A stretch of 64,000 nucleotides of DNA from Nelumbo lutea (taxonomy: Eukaryota > Streptophyta > Magnoliopsida > Proteales > Nelumbonaceae): positions 34,596,356 to 34,660,355 of the forward strand of contig JAKGHH010000007.1 in NCBI GenBank assembly GCA_022828595.1. Direction: 5' to 3'. This document shows, piece by piece, positions 1 through 11,628 of this stretch. Made by a program: the position numbers and the translations under genes. Numbering within the stretch: position 1 is the stretch's first letter; each line of letters opens with the position of its first letter. Below the pieces are notes generated by a model. That model was not told the origin of the DNA. It worked only from the letters and a program-made list of their open reading frames with translations, and searched no databases.

Positions 1-1090
1 GCTCGATAAGAAGGAGAAGGTCCATGGTAGGATGGGTGTTATGAGATACAATGAGCAGTACACTTTTTCTTCCATTTTCTAAGTGTAATAGGAAGGTCTA
101 AGTCATTTGTAATGGGATTAGTAGAATCAATAGGAACTGAAACATTAGAGGGATCAAGAGGAATACCTGAATACCATGTCAGCTGAATCTAGAGTCTCCA
201 AGGAACTGATAGAAAGTGATGTGGGTTCTTCTGTAGTGGAATCAACCTCCCTGTGAAGTTGTTGTAGTGAGTAATACAGACAAGCAAGATGCAAGGGAGG
301 TGGTAAGATAGGTGACATAGGAGGATCAAACACAGGAACTGGAATTGGAAGAGGAATAAACTACTCATTCTCTTCCCCAAAACACTCCCCCTGAGAAGGA
401 CCCTTCGAGAAAAAGGATGTGGACTCAAAAAAGGTGACATCCATAGTAACATACCGACTCCAGAGACTGGATCATAGTAGCAATACCCTTTTTTATTTTC
501 TACATACCTAAGAAAAACACACTTCTCTGCCTTTGGATCAAGCTTCGAGCGGTGAGGACCAAGAACATGTGCAAAGCAAACACACCCCAAAACCCTGAGA
601 GGAATGTGGAATATCTCCCCTTTAAGAAAAAAGACGTTGAATGGGGTGCTGAATCCAAGTATATGAGAGGGCACCCTATTAATCAGGAATATTGCTGTGA
701 GAACTACATCTCCCCAAAACTGAACTGGAACAATAGATGTGATCATCATGCTTTTTGCAATCTCAACAATGTGTCTGTTCTTCCTCTCTGCAACACCATT
801 TTGTTGTGGGTTGTAAGAACAAGTGCTATGATGGACAACTCCATACTCTAACAGATACGAAATATGGTTCTTTTCAAAATATTCCTTGGCACTGTTTGAT
901 CTGAACACTTTCACTCGTACCTCAAACTGTGTTAGCACCATCTAATGAAATTGTCGAACCAATGATGGTACCTTATCACGGGATCTCATTAAGTAAATCC
1001 AAAAATACCAAGAAAAATCATCCACAAATAAAAAGAAATATTGGTAGCCACCCATAGAAGGAACATGGTATGGTCCCCACACATCGATAT
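1..1090 (-). mobile_element. Old Ty1/copia element, 3' part (outer element, runs off the window)
   Basis: A minus-strand copia pol fragment continues beyond the left edge of the window. It resumes at 5503-6031, the two halves being separated by the inner copia element 1091-5502. At the split the text matches the uninterrupted relative at about 24530-24570 (minus strand), so the inner element landed in integrase coding sequence. No LTR of this outer element is seen. Confidence 0.85.
189..1090 (-). pseudogene. Copia integrase core fragment (outer element)
   Basis: In minus-strand order this reads DVWGPYHVPSMGG, FLFVDDFSWYFWIYLMRSRD, then after a break MVLTQFEVRVKVFRSNSAKEY, YNPQQNGVAERKNRH and FWGDVVLTAIFLINRVPS. 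These are the copia integrase core landmarks: the first Asp in DVWG, the second in VDD, and Glu in GVAERKN. The stretch then runs through PHRSKLDPKAEKCVFLRY, the usual region just after the core. The upstream half carrying the His-Cys zinc finger lies at 5503-5681, on the other side of the inserted element. Frame changes near 942 and 420 show it is dead. The closest relative in the window is the element at 21674-26987. Confidence 0.8.
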
Positions 1091-1347
1091 TGTAATGCAA
1101 GAGTAAACAGAGGAAGAAGAAGAATTTGTTATATGTATTCATCAATCTCGTATGTATATATGCAAATTACAAATTCTATGTTAGAAAAGAAGACTAATCA
1201 AATTCCTATAAATCAGTCCTATAATCAAGGTAAATCATATCTCCTACAAATCAGTCCTATAATCAAGGTAAATCATATCTCATACAAATCAGTCTTACAA
1301 TCAAAGTAAATCATATCTCCCCAGTATTTACTTCCTATTCTGTAACA
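1091..1347 (-). repeat. 3' LTR of the nested copia element
   Basis: 257 bp, TG...CA ends. It contains about three tandem copies of a unit of about 38 bp (built around AAATCATATCTCC and CAAATCAGTC). Confidence 0.88.
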
Positions 1348-1356
1348 CTCCCCCTC
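1348..1356 (-). other. Polypurine tract
   Basis: GAGGGGGAG on the minus strand lies directly upstream of the 3' LTR, in the position needed for plus-strand priming. Confidence 0.75.
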
Positions 1357-1357
1357 A

Positions 1358-2948
1358 AGCTGGAGCATAGATATTAATCATGCCCAACCTGTTACAAAGA
1401 TAATCTACTCGTACCCCATTAAGAGCCTTCGTGAAGATATCTCCTAGTTCTCCTATTTTCACATAACCTGTGGAAATCAAACCTTGCTGAATCTTTTCAC
1501 GAACAAAATGGCAATCGATCTCGATATGCTTAGTTCGTTCATGAAAAATAGGATTAGATGCAATGTGAAGAGCAGCTTGGTTATCACACCATAACTTGGC
1601 TGGTACTGAAGTTTTAAGACCTACTTTAGTCAGAAGCTGATATATCCACATTATTTCACACATAGACTTGGCCATAGCTCTATATTCCGATTCTGCACTC
1701 GAACGTGAGACAACATTCTGCTTCTTGCTTTTCCATGAAACTAGATTCCCTCCAATAAATACATAATATCCTAAAGTAGACCTTCGATCTTCCTTGGATC
1801 TTGCCCAGACAGCATCTGAAAAACATTCAATTCTAGTATGGCCATGATTGCCATACAAAATTCCTCGCCCAGGTGCTCATTTTAAGTAGCACAAAATTTG
1901 TTCTACAGCTGCCCAGTGATTAATTGTTGGAGAGGACATGTACTGACTCACCACACTAACTAAATACGCAATATCTGGATGAGTTATAGTAAGATACTTC
2001 AACTTTCCAACCAATCTTCTATATCTCTCAAGATCTTCAAATAATTCACCATCTTTTGTGAGTTGCAAGTTAGGAACCATTGGAGTGCTACATGGCTTAG
2101 CTCCCAATTTTCATGTCTCAGACAACAAGTCAAGTACATATTTCCTTTGAGATAAGAATATTCCCTTCTTGCTTCTTGTTACCTCAACACCCAAGAAGTA
2201 TTTCAACATTCCCAAATCTTTGGTATGAAACTGAGTGTGGAGATGATTTAAGGGATGAAATCCCTATAGTATCACTACCAGTAATGACAATCCATCTACA
2301 TACACAACTAACAAAATGATGCTGATAGCAGAGTGCTTGAAGAAAATAGAATGATCAAACTTACTTCATACCAAAATTCTCGACTGCCTGACTAAACTTT
2401 CCAATCCAGGTGCGAGGACTCTGCTTCAACCCGTACACAGACTTATGAAGATAGCAAACTTTTCCATACTCCCCCTAAGCAACCAAGTCAGGCGGTTGCT
2501 CCATATAAACTTCCTCCTAAAGATTCCCATGAAGAAAAGCATTCTTGATGTCTAACTGATGAAGGGGCCAATTATCAGTAGCTGCCATAGAAATAAACAA
2601 CCTGACAGAAGTAAGTTTAGCAACAAGAGAAAAGGTATCAGAATAATCCACTCCATAAGTCTGAGCATATCCTTTAGCAACAAGATGGGCTTTCAATCGA
2701 GCAATGGACCCATCAGGATCGACTTTAACTATAAACACCCATTTACACCCAATAGCCTTCTTATCTACAGGTAAATTTACCAAGGTCCAAGTACCATTGT
2801 CCTCTAAAGCATTCATCTCCTCAATCATAGCATTACGCCATCCAGGGTGAGAAAGGGCTTCTTTAACAGTCTTAAGAACAGAGATAGAATCAAGAGATGC
2901 AATAAAAGAATAGGAAGAGGACGACAAATGATTATAAGACACAAACAA
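1358..2948 (-). pseudogene. Copia reverse transcriptase and RNase H
   Basis: RT begins with [20 protein letters not shown], then [18 protein letters not shown], the [18 protein letters not shown] region and [12 protein letters not shown]. The palm motif at about 2290-2310 reads YVDG rather than YVDD, so a catalytic Asp appears lost. RT ends with GRYRRLVGKLKYLTITHPD. RNase H follows (CFSDAVWARSKEDRRST, AESEYRAMA, LWCDNQAALHIASNPIFHER, HIEIDCHFVREKI) to the stop next to the polypurine tract. At least three breaks interrupt the frame (near 1860, 2108 and 2516). Confidence 0.82.
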
Positions 2949-3101
2949 AGATAATGGATAAGTACACTTACGCTTACCTTTACGAAGAGCAATAGGAAGA
3001 TCATCATTAGAGACTAGTTCTGATGACGAAGGAACATGATCAGTTGAGACTAGATCCGACGATGAAGGAACTGGTGCAGGACATGGATCCGGAGGGGTTG
3101 G

Positions 3102-3734
3102 TCACTGAGAATAAACCTGTAATGTAGGTGGCTTAGGCCTAGCAGGAGCAGATTCAATAGGATGTGAACCAGATGATGTAACAATATAGATTAACAAATC
3201 ATCATCATCCCTCTGACTTGAATGAGGAGTATCTGGAAAGAAAGGTGTATCTTCTAGAAAGTTAACATCAACTGACACAAGATATCTGTGAAGAGTAGGA
3301 AAATAACATCTATACCCTTTTTGAACAGGACAATACCCAAGAAAAACACACTTCAAAGATTTTGGATCTAGTTTGGTAACATGAGGACGAACATCCCGAA
3401 CAAAGCATGTACACCCAAATACCCTAGGCTCAATAGGAAATAATGTTTTATTTGAAAACAGAGCATGATAAGGAGTCTTACCCTAAAGGACAGGCGAAGA
3501 CATATGGTTAATAAAAAAACATGTTGTGGAAACTGCATCAGCCCAGAAAGGCTTAGGAACCTTCATTTGAAATAACAAAGCTCTTACAGTTTCAAGAAGG
3601 TGTCTATTTTTCCGTTCAGCAACCCCATTTTGAGATGGTGTATCTACACAAGAAGTTTGATGAAGAATGCCATGATGAAGCATGTAAGTTTGAAAGGATT
3701 TGGACAAGTACTCCTTAGCATTATCACTTCTCAA
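3102..3734 (-). pseudogene. Copia integrase, second half
   Basis: It contains MRSDNAKEYLSKSFQTYML, HGILHQTSCVDTPSQNGVAE and RKNRHLLETVRALLFQ, which carry the catalytic Glu region of copia integrase. After breaks come CVFLGYCPVQKGYRCYFPT and the Pro-rich spacer leading to RT (SAPARPKPPTLQVYSQ). Stops between 3356 and 3483 and a frame change near 3760 separate it from the first half. Confidence 0.75.
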
Positions 3735-3768
3735 TATTTGTACAGAAACATTAAATTGAGTTTTAATT

Positions 3769-4843
3769 TCAGCACAGAAAGTAGAAAAATGGGAAAAACA
3801 CCTTAAGACGATTTTTCATTAAATATAACCATGTCATACAAGAGTAATCATCAACAAAGGTAACAAAATACTTAAACCCAGTTTTGGACTCAACTGGACA
3901 CAGACCCCAAACATCTAAATGGACCAACTCAAAAGGAGCACTAGCTTGTTTATTGACTCTAGGACTCGAACTAAGACGATGGTGTTTAGCAAATTGACAA
4001 GACTCACAATTTAATGAAGACAAACTCTGAAATTGAGGACAAATTTGCTTTAACACATGGAAAGAGGGGTGGCCCAACCGACAATGTGCTTCAAAAGGGG
4101 TTACAACTCCAAAACAGGCTATGGATCTTGGAACTTGTGTATCAAGGATGCAGAGACCTCCAGACTCATGTCCCTTACCAATAATCTTCTTCGTCGTAAG
4201 ATCCTGAAATAAACAATAATCAGGAAAAAATGAAACACAACAATTAAGGGTACGAGTGAGTTTGCTAACAGAAATTAAATTAAATGATAACTGAGGTAAA
4301 CTAAGAACAAATGACAAAGGAAGTGATGGTGTTGGACTAATTGTGCCAGACCCAATAACAACAGCCATCTTTTCTCGTTGAGCTTGTTGAACAGTCACAT
4401 CAGTACTAAACGGAAGCAACATATTAAGTTCTTCATAAGTTCTCTTGAAATCCATGAAATAGCTTATTAGAGATCTATCGCCTTTGTTCGCCCTGTAAAA
4501 GGCTTTGCACACATCATAAATGTGGAAAATATTTCCCTTTCCAGAGTACAAGAACTCTAGATAGTTTATTAATTCCTTAGCAAATCCACAGTGAGTGACT
4601 AAACCAACCACCTCACTTTCAATGGAGTTGCAAGAACAAACGAGCATCCTCCCTCAACCAAGTCTTTCTCGAGTCATCATTAGGAGAGTCATCAGTCAAA
4701 TGGTTATCCATAGCAATACTCAGCAAATATAGTTGAACAGTTTTACTCCAATCCAGATAATTAGAGCCATTAAGCTTATGCTCAGTTATTTTTGACATTA
4801 CTAGAACAACATCCAACATAACTACTAATTTCTTGTCTGCCAT
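3769..4843 (-). pseudogene. Copia gag fused to protease/integrase by an internal deletion
   Basis: Gag starts at ATG 4843 (MADKKLVVM) with the copia gag motif LNGSNYLDWSKTVQLYL. It runs by a frameshift near 4630 into GDRSLISYFMDFKRTYEEL and QQAQREKMAVV. Then, with no zinc knuckle and no protease active site, the text becomes PLPLSFVLSLPQLSFNLISV, which is the protease C-terminal region. It continues to the integrase zinc finger (HCRLGHPSF ... LNCESCQFAKHH) and the first core motifs (LVHLDVWG, FVDDYSCMTWLY). A deletion has therefore joined gag to the end of the protease in one open frame. The element could not process its own polyprotein. Confidence 0.78.
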
Positions 4844-5246
4844 AATCTCAAAATTTAAATAAACAGAATATTTTGAACATCGAAAATCAACAGAGCACAC
4901 CTGTTGAAAACACCAGAATGGATATGCAAGTAACAAAGCACAAATATGTGCTATACAGGACGAGGTGAGCCAAAAGACAATGACTGAAAAATTTTCCGAC
5001 GACAGACGTGCCTTCACGTGCCGGCGCGTGTGATTGTGACAGAATCTTCAGGTGGCGCGTGAGATGCACGCGTAGGGCTGCTGACTGCCGAACTTTGCAG
5101 AACCTTCGATCGGCGGGCATCGATTCTTCCTGGATGGGCGGTGAGAGTAAAAAACTGCTCCAAGGAGGTGACCCAAAACACCCAAAAATTTTCCTCTACC
5201 TACTGTTTACTTAGGACAAAAACGAAAGGGCAGGCAGAGATTAGAT

Positions 5247-5258
5247 GCTCTAATACCA
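5247..5258 (-). other. tRNA primer binding site
   Basis: The minus strand reads TGGTATTAGAGC directly next to the 5' LTR. That is the initiator-Met tRNA type site used by copia elements, with one change. Confidence 0.8.
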
Positions 5259-5502
5259 TGTAATACAAGAGTAAATAGAGGAAGAAGAAGAATTTGTTAT
5301 ATGTATTCATCAATCTCGTATGTATATATACAAGTTACAAATTCTATGTTAGGAAAGAAGACTAATCAAATTCCTACAATCAAGGTAAATCATATCTCCT
5401 ACAAATCAGTCTTATAATCAAGGTAAATCATATATCCTACAAATCAGTCCTACAGTCAAGGTAAATCATATCTCCCTAGTATTTATTTCCTATTCTGTAA
5501 CA
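5259..5502 (-). repeat. 5' LTR of the nested copia element
   Basis: 244 bp, matching 1091-1347 with scattered differences and small length changes in the internal 38-bp units. Confidence 0.88.
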
Positions 5503-6031
5503 AGTATGAATAATATTAAAAGCAGATGAACATCTTTTATTACTAGCTTTAAAGAATGTCTACAATGTTTTCCAAACTGACAACCTTCACACTCTAAATT
5601 GGACAAATTAACAGACTCAAAAAGCTTTGGAAATAAGAAACGCAAAGAAGAAAAAAACAAATGACCCAAACGATTATGCAAAGCATAATCTGACTCATAG
5701 ACTCTAACTCAATATCCTTGCTAACATGATGACTCTGCTGATGAGGAAGCGCATCAAGGAGGTAGATTCCATTCACTTCACGACCACTCACAATCATCCT
5801 CTTCGAAACCAGATCTTGCAAAACACAATGGTCAGAAGAAAAAATCACTGAGCAATTCAAGTTCTTAGTCAAATTACTAACAGATAACAAGTTAGTACTT
5901 AATATGGGAACATGAAAGATAGAGAATAAGGAAATGGAATCAGTAATCTTGACAGACCCCTTCCCAACAATGGGAACATGAGATCCATCGGCTATGGAGA
6001 CTCTGTCTCTACGAGAACATCTAACGTCCAT
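5503..6031 (-). pseudogene. Copia protease-to-integrase junction fragment (outer element, 5' truncated)
   Basis: Reading on the minus strand, the frame from 6031 gives the protease C-terminal region (RDRVSIADGSHVPIVGKG, FHVPILSTNLLSVSNLTKNL). This is followed by the pre-integrase zinc finger region (MHNRLGHLFFSSLRF, LECEGCQFGKHCRHS) in a second frame. The order continues directly into the integrase core at 1090, so both pieces are halves of one element. Homology stops near 6031, before the protease active site, so the 5' end (gag, active site, 5' LTR) is missing. Loss by deletion or recombination is likely. Confidence 0.78.
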
Positions 6032-6239
6032 TTTTTTAGAATGATATTTCTAGTGAAAATTTCTAATTTTGTTTTGTCAAGTAAGGACCTTGAAGGAATC
6101 GTTATGGATGATCCAGTTATAGGTCGGCAAGGAAGAAAATGCTATTAGTTTCTCTAGGTCCACTGTTGTTGAAAGCTCGCTAAAGGTAGAAAAGTTAGCT
6201 CCACTACCGTTGGCTTTAGTAGCTACCTAGAATGATTTA
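6032..6239. other. Boundary of the old copia element; no gene
   Basis: Unique-looking sequence after the point where copia homology ends. No coding signal is seen. Confidence 0.5.
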
Positions 6240-6660
6240 TAACTTTTTGACATACAAGTTGACCCGACCCATATCTATCATGTGACAATCATGATAGAGA
6301 CGGTTCTCTTAAATTTGATTTTTCAGGTATACAGGTTAACCTAACCCGTATTTGTCATGTGTTAGGCATGAGAACTAGGCGGTTCTCTTAAAATTGTTTG
6401 TCGGGTATATGGATTGACCCGACACGTATTTGTTGTGTGTCAATCTTGGGAGTGAGGTGTTTCTTTTAAAATTGTTTTTCAAATATATTGGTCAACCTGA
6501 CCTACATCCATCACATGATAGCATCCAGAGAGATGATTCTCTTAAATTGCCCTTTTTGGATATGCGGGTTGGTCCGACTCGTATTTCCCATGCGATAGTC
6601 CTGAGAGATGATTTTCTTAAAATGTTTTTTTTTTGGTATATGGATTAACCTGAGTTGTTT
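6240..6660. repeat. Degenerate tandem repeat, unit about 78 bp, about five copies
   Basis: The anchor GGTTCTCTTAAA and its variants recur at about 6302, 6381, 6458, 6536 and 6610. Between anchors the order is similar each time: a T-rich piece, GGGTATATGGATTGACC-like text, then a CGTATTTGTCATGTG-like segment. The copies are well diverged. No coding role is visible. Confidence 0.7.
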
Positions 6661-6679
6661 TCGCATTTATAAGTGAGGT

Positions 6680-6880
6680 TATTAGGTTAGTATAGGTGAG
6701 GGTGGGTAAGGGTCATATGGATGGGTCAAATGGGTCAAGTGGGTCAATATGGGTGGGTCAATGTGGGTTGTGATCCATTAACATGGATTGGTGATGGGTC
6801 ATGGTGGGTTGGTGGGTCAATATGGGTGGGATGGTATTCAACCCTTACCCAATCCAACCCACCAATTTGCCACCCTTGGT
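6680..6880. repeat. GGGTCAA-rich repeat with foldback ends
   Basis: The segment has many GGGTCAA and GGGTGGG words. GGGTGGGTAAGGGT near 6700 can pair with ACCCTTACCCAATCCAACCC near 6840-6860. The right end reads TTTGCCACCCTTG, like the end of some hAT elements, but no matching left end or target duplication was found. Confidence 0.4.
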
Positions 6881-8169
6881 TTATGTTGTTGACTATATTT
6901 TTTTTATGGCACCTTTAGTCATTTGTTTTTAATTAATTCATATTATGAAGAATTAATGATAAGCATTTTAGCTCTATGGCTTTGTTAGGTTCCATGGCAC
7001 TGCAAACATTATATTATAACAGTGTAAATAGATTATTGAAATGGTGATGAAGGTTTTCCAATTTCCATTCATGCTTTTAGTTCTTTGTACACCTTTAGGG
7101 AGTATGGTATTTATCCTTTTTTATCTACAATTAACCTAAGAAATAGTGGTAAATAAATTTCTTTGTATAGTTTTATTAACCATTCTCACTACATAGCACT
7201 TGAACTGTTATGAATTGCACAAGTTACAGATTTTAGCTGCACTTGAACATAAAAGTGGTTCCAACTCCCAGTCGGTTTTTAAAACATTGACCGAATGCTT
7301 TTAAAACACTAAAAAAAACATATTTATATCTGTATGCTTTATTAAAACACTCCAAATTAAGCATATTGCATGTTTTATTAAATAAGAAAAAAAAAAAAGA
7401 AACAGACATGGTGCATGTACCTATTCATTTGCCTTATTGCTTTACCCGGTCTTTCTATTTATGTTCCTTTTCTGATTTTACACCATCCCATTTTATTTGC
7501 CATTGTTGGATATGTTTTGATGATTTGGTTGGATTTTGTGGCAATATATTAGTCATAGATCCAAACTATGGCTAGGACCGTGGCAGCTAGTGAAAGTGTT
7601 AAGCCACAAGCCAAATACTAAACCATAATGGGTCCCTCTTATTCAATAGTTGATTTTCTAAAGAACATGGAGTTCTTAGTTGCTTCATTTGTTTAACTTT
7701 GGTTGATATTTATTTTATTTTACAAAAAGATGAGATGTTTAATTATGCATGCAAATGCAAAGAACAAGAGCAAGAATTTTCCTACACCGCATCAAGTTGG
7801 TGCATTTAGCTTTCACTTGGGTGATGGTCTTGTTTTTTATCCCCTTGATGTCCCATTTAATTTTAGAGTGTTCACACTCAAAACGGCTGGTCTAAACATG
7901 GTTAAGTCTATTATTGGAGCTTGCTACTATAAGCGTTTCAAGGAGGGAGGGAGAGTGGTGTTGATGCATGTTTTTTAATTATTCATGGGATGGTGTTGAT
8001 GTGTACTCCTTATTCATGTATTCTTGTTGGAAAAATATTTATGTACTTAATTTTTACAAATGATGGCAAGTATACTCATTTTGTAATTTAAATGTTTCAT
8101 AAAAAATTCATTTGCTTATATATTTGATTATCCAGTTGTATAACATGAGAACCAAGAGAATGTATATAT
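6881..8169. other. Intergenic AT-rich DNA; no gene supported
   Basis: Only short unrelated open frames occur. The longest (7703-7978, plus strand, 91 codons) has no recognisable motif. Confidence 0.5.
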
Positions 8170-8800
8170 AGGTATAAACTATTGCTAGTAACATTCTTTT
8201 AGTAATAGTTATATTGAAAAAATATGTGGTTAAAATAATTTCTAGCAAGAGTTTTAAAGATACACCATTGCTAGACAGCTTCCAAATCGTTGTTAGAGAT
8301 ATTTTTCTAGTAACAGTTCAATACAAAAACCGTTGCTAGAGATAGATTTTAGCAATAGTTTTATACAAAAACATGTGCTCGAGATATTTTCTAATAACGG
8401 TTCAATGCAAAATTCATTACAAATGATGATTTCTATCAATTGTTCAATATTGCTAGAGATGGTTTTTCAAAATGGTTCTATGAAAAAACCATTGCTATAA
8501 TATATTTATAACTACAATTTTCATTATGTAGCTATTGCTACATATCTACTAAATATGTTTTGATAGTTTTTAGCTACAATTATATCCATTGCGATAGATG
8601 TTTCAGCAATAGTATAGTCAGTGCCCGTTGCAATAGGCCACGATTATATTCATTACTAAATGATATTTCTTGCAGTAGAACTTATTGCCATGGTGGAAGG
8701 TGCAACAGTTTTATATCCGTAGCAAGACCCTTGTTATAGGTCTTTAGCAACAGTTTTAACTACTTGTAGGTTCTTTTCCATTGCTAGAGAATGACGTTAA
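8170..8800. repeat. Block of degenerate AGCAACGGTT-type short repeats (CACTA-like subterminal)
   Basis: Words such as TTGCTAGAGATA, TAGCAATAGTTTTA and ACCGTTGCTAGAGAT recur in both orientations over about 600 bp. TTTCTTGCAGTAG near 8670 resembles the complement of a CACTACAAGAAA terminus. This pattern is typical of subterminal regions of plant CACTA transposons. No transposase or clear second end is visible. Confidence 0.45.
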
Positions 8801-11616
8801 TGATGAGAGCAACATTAAGACCTTTTACAAACCGGGCAAAAGAGGATGAGTATTTTTTTAATTGGTCTTTGAAATAGTTTAAGGTGTTTCCTCTTTAATT
8901 AAACCCTTTACTCGGCTAGTGGTTGCTTCATCAGAAAGGTGCTACCTCCAAGGCCCAAGCTTTTATCATTACATATCAATATTTCAACTTACACCATATA
9001 TGGAAAATCAAACAAATGTGATATTTTGATACAAAATGCATGGTGCAATACTTTACTATAATTTCAAAACAAAATTTGCATGGTGAAGCAAAAAAACTTG
9101 AAATAACATATCACAGTAGAATCTTTAACATTGTTAAAGTAATAGTTTTTAATGATAAGTACAGAACCAATGAAAAATAAATAATCCATGTGAGGTCTTT
9201 AACCAAATTTATTAAAATTTTGATTTAACAAATATTCAAAATGCACCATAATTGGTCTTTAATTTCTACCATTATAATAATCATGTCTCACATAGGATAA
9301 CAAGTGGGACCACACTTGAAATAATGGAAATGTCTTTTTGATATTTCCACAAGGTTCAAAGTATCAATACTTTGGAGATGGAAGTATTGCATATCCAGAA
9401 CCATTGAGACTCTTTTTCTTTTGAATTTGATAAATTTACAAATAGATTATTAAAAAAGAATAAAAAACAATGAGATATATAAGGATGGGTTTTAATGCTT
9501 AAGCCTATTAAAAGGCCCTAACTCTTAGTATTTAGCAATTGTTGACCCTGAAAACCAAGACATTATATGGTATGTATAAATACTTTGAACCATTATTTTC
9601 CCCAACACTCCATACACAATCCAATTAATGAATGTCTCAGTTGGTACAATCAGCACCTTGTTTTAACAAAGACTCAACAACGAATCCTACTGTCACCAAG
9701 GTTAGGGGTTATGAGTATGGGGATAAGCTACCACAGTTGTGTAGCCCATTAAAATCAAATAACCTATATAGTGCTTATGTGCGATAAAAATGGGAATGCG
9801 ACATCATTGTTCTATACCACTTAGGTGGCACTCTTGCATCCAAAGGAGATTGCCTTACCTAGATATATAAAATTTCACCTTCATGGATGGAGAAAGAAAC
9901 ATTGCTAGCTGTAAGTAGGTGGTCGGGCTACGTGGGGATGGTCTCCTTGAAGGATAAAGGAAGGCTGGGAGCAAAGAACCAACCAAGAGGTTAGGATAAG
10001 GGGAGTGATGGAAACGACTTAAGTAGGGGATCCAATGACAGGGTTGAATGAATGAATTTCGTTATGAGGAGGATCTTTATTTATAGGCATGGATCCCGAG
10101 GTACCGAAAGGAATGAGCCAAAAGTGCTCATTTTCTATTAGGAAAGAGAATATTAGATCCATTGTCAACCATTAAGGAGCATTACTAAGGTTTTGCCACG
10201 TGTTCTTATGAGATCTCTCAAGGGTTAATTTTCCTTTCACCCGAGGATTCCCATAATCTACGTGTGCTACTGCCTTTCGCACCTTACTTAACTGACGTGG
10301 CAATTACAAGTGCAATTAATATTTAAGCCCGATTTCTTAATGAATCTGGATTCCTTAGCGGTCCAGGATTTATTGTAAGACCACGCTTTTCCCAAAGTCA
10401 CGCACGTTCAAGGTTCACTGCAAAACCGAATACATATAAAATTCATTGCAGGTTTAACTAGAATCTATCTTGGGCTTGCATTAAGCGTAGGTTCATTGCA
10501 ATCGTGTAACAAACCATGTGTTTATCGCAAACCTGCGATGTACTATAAGTTCATCACAAGGGAAAGATGAGCTATAAAGCGACCGTAAGCATCCATATGA
10601 TATCAATTTAGTGTTCTCTATACTCTAACGGACTCAACAAGCACTATGTACCAATAATAGCAAAAGGAGTGAGATGACAAACCATTGAAAAAATAAAGCA
10701 TTTGATTCATAGCAATATTTTCTCATTCTTTACATTTTTACTCAATTTTTTTCCATCTTGAAATTTCATCTTGGATAAAATTGAGAAAGAATGAGAATAG
10801 AACCAAACATGGCCTAAACAACTGAATGATAATCTTTTTCAAGACAAAATGCTAACAGGTGAGGGCATTTGTCATGAACTATGTTTGGCTGACTACAATG
10901 AATGTTCAGCAGGCTGTGGAACCAATGATAAGGTTCTACGTCAGTAATAAAATACATGGAGTCCGCACCTTTTCGAGTGAGGCCCATGATCTTAATATTG
11001 GCGTGCAACCTTTTCATTAATTCCACAGCTATTGGGGTCAGTTAATCCGAATTCATTTGTCAAAATATAAAAAGTTAAGGGAGGCCTGTCGCAAATGAGT
11101 ATAGGGGTTATTTATCACTTACCCATAGTAGGGGGGTCTTTGTAATTTATCCTGTTTTTTTTTTTTTTTACTCTAACCCTAGCCAAACTTCAACGCAAGA
11201 TCAACTTCTATCAGGGCAAATGTAAGGCACTAAAAGCTGCTCGAATGGGCTTTGCTCTGACTGAAGCCGAACTCCTTCAACGCATCCCAACCCTAACAAA
11301 CAGTAATATGATGCAGAAGCATTTTGAGCTGCATTATAATAGGCATTTTAGAATCATGGATTTGGAAATTGGTTTTGAATTTTGTGACGTTGGTAAACCA
11401 AATCGAGATGCAGACAACCGTCCAATGCAAAGCTACTGATGACTTAACCACAAATATCAGCGCGAACCATTTGGTTTCAAATCTGACAGTTGAACAAGAA
11501 AAATGAAACAAAGTACAATAATTTGATATTAACCCAAGGGCAGTTTTATATACTGCAATTGCTTTATCAGTTATCTCCCAAGCTTAGTTATATCATTCTG
11601 AGAATTTTGATCTTCA
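8801..11616. other. Intergenic region downstream of the host gene; no gene supported
   Basis: AT-rich DNA with no coherent coding region. 9541-10620 has an LTR-like look (starts TGTTGACC, a promoter-like TTTATTTATAGGC near 10080), but no partner LTR or target duplication was found. A short plus-strand frame at 11180-11440 (KINFYQGKCKALKAARMG) looks protein-like, but I do not recognise it. It could be a decayed exon or a retroposed fragment. Confidence 0.4.
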
Positions 11617-11622
11617 CTTCTT

Positions 11623-11628
11623 TTTATT
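11623..11628 (-). terminator. Possible poly(A) signal of the RS-rich host gene
   Basis: AATAAA occurs on the minus strand about 190 bases past the TAA stop. The distance suits a plant 3' untranslated region. Plant poly(A) signals are weakly conserved, so this is only a candidate. Confidence 0.35.

Larger units (their letters stand above)
1091..5502 (-). mobile_element. Ty1/copia retrotransposon nested in an older copia element
   Basis: The two LTRs (1091-1347 and 5259-5502) start TGTAAT and end GTAACA on the plus strand. A primer-site complement follows the right LTR and a polypurine-tract complement follows the left. The 5-bp flanks are GATAT and AGTAT, an imperfect duplication. Gag, a trimmed protease, integrase, RT and RNase H occur in that order on the minus strand, with many breaks. 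Confidence 0.9.

Noticed and set aside
6680..6880. Complete hAT element
   Set aside because: The right end resembles a hAT tip (TTTGCCACCCTTG), but no inverse left end or 8-bp duplication was found.
7703..7978. 91-codon open frame
   Set aside because: No motif, ordinary composition for AT-rich intergenic DNA, no supporting context.
9541..10620. Possible solo LTR (starts TGTTGACC, promoter-like TTTATTTATAGGC)
   Set aside because: No flanking duplication or second copy in the window, and the right border could not be set.
11180..11440. Plus-strand protein-like text KINFYQGKCKALKAARMG
   Set aside because: No domain recognised, no clear splice sites or full frame. Left as unresolved within the intergenic note.
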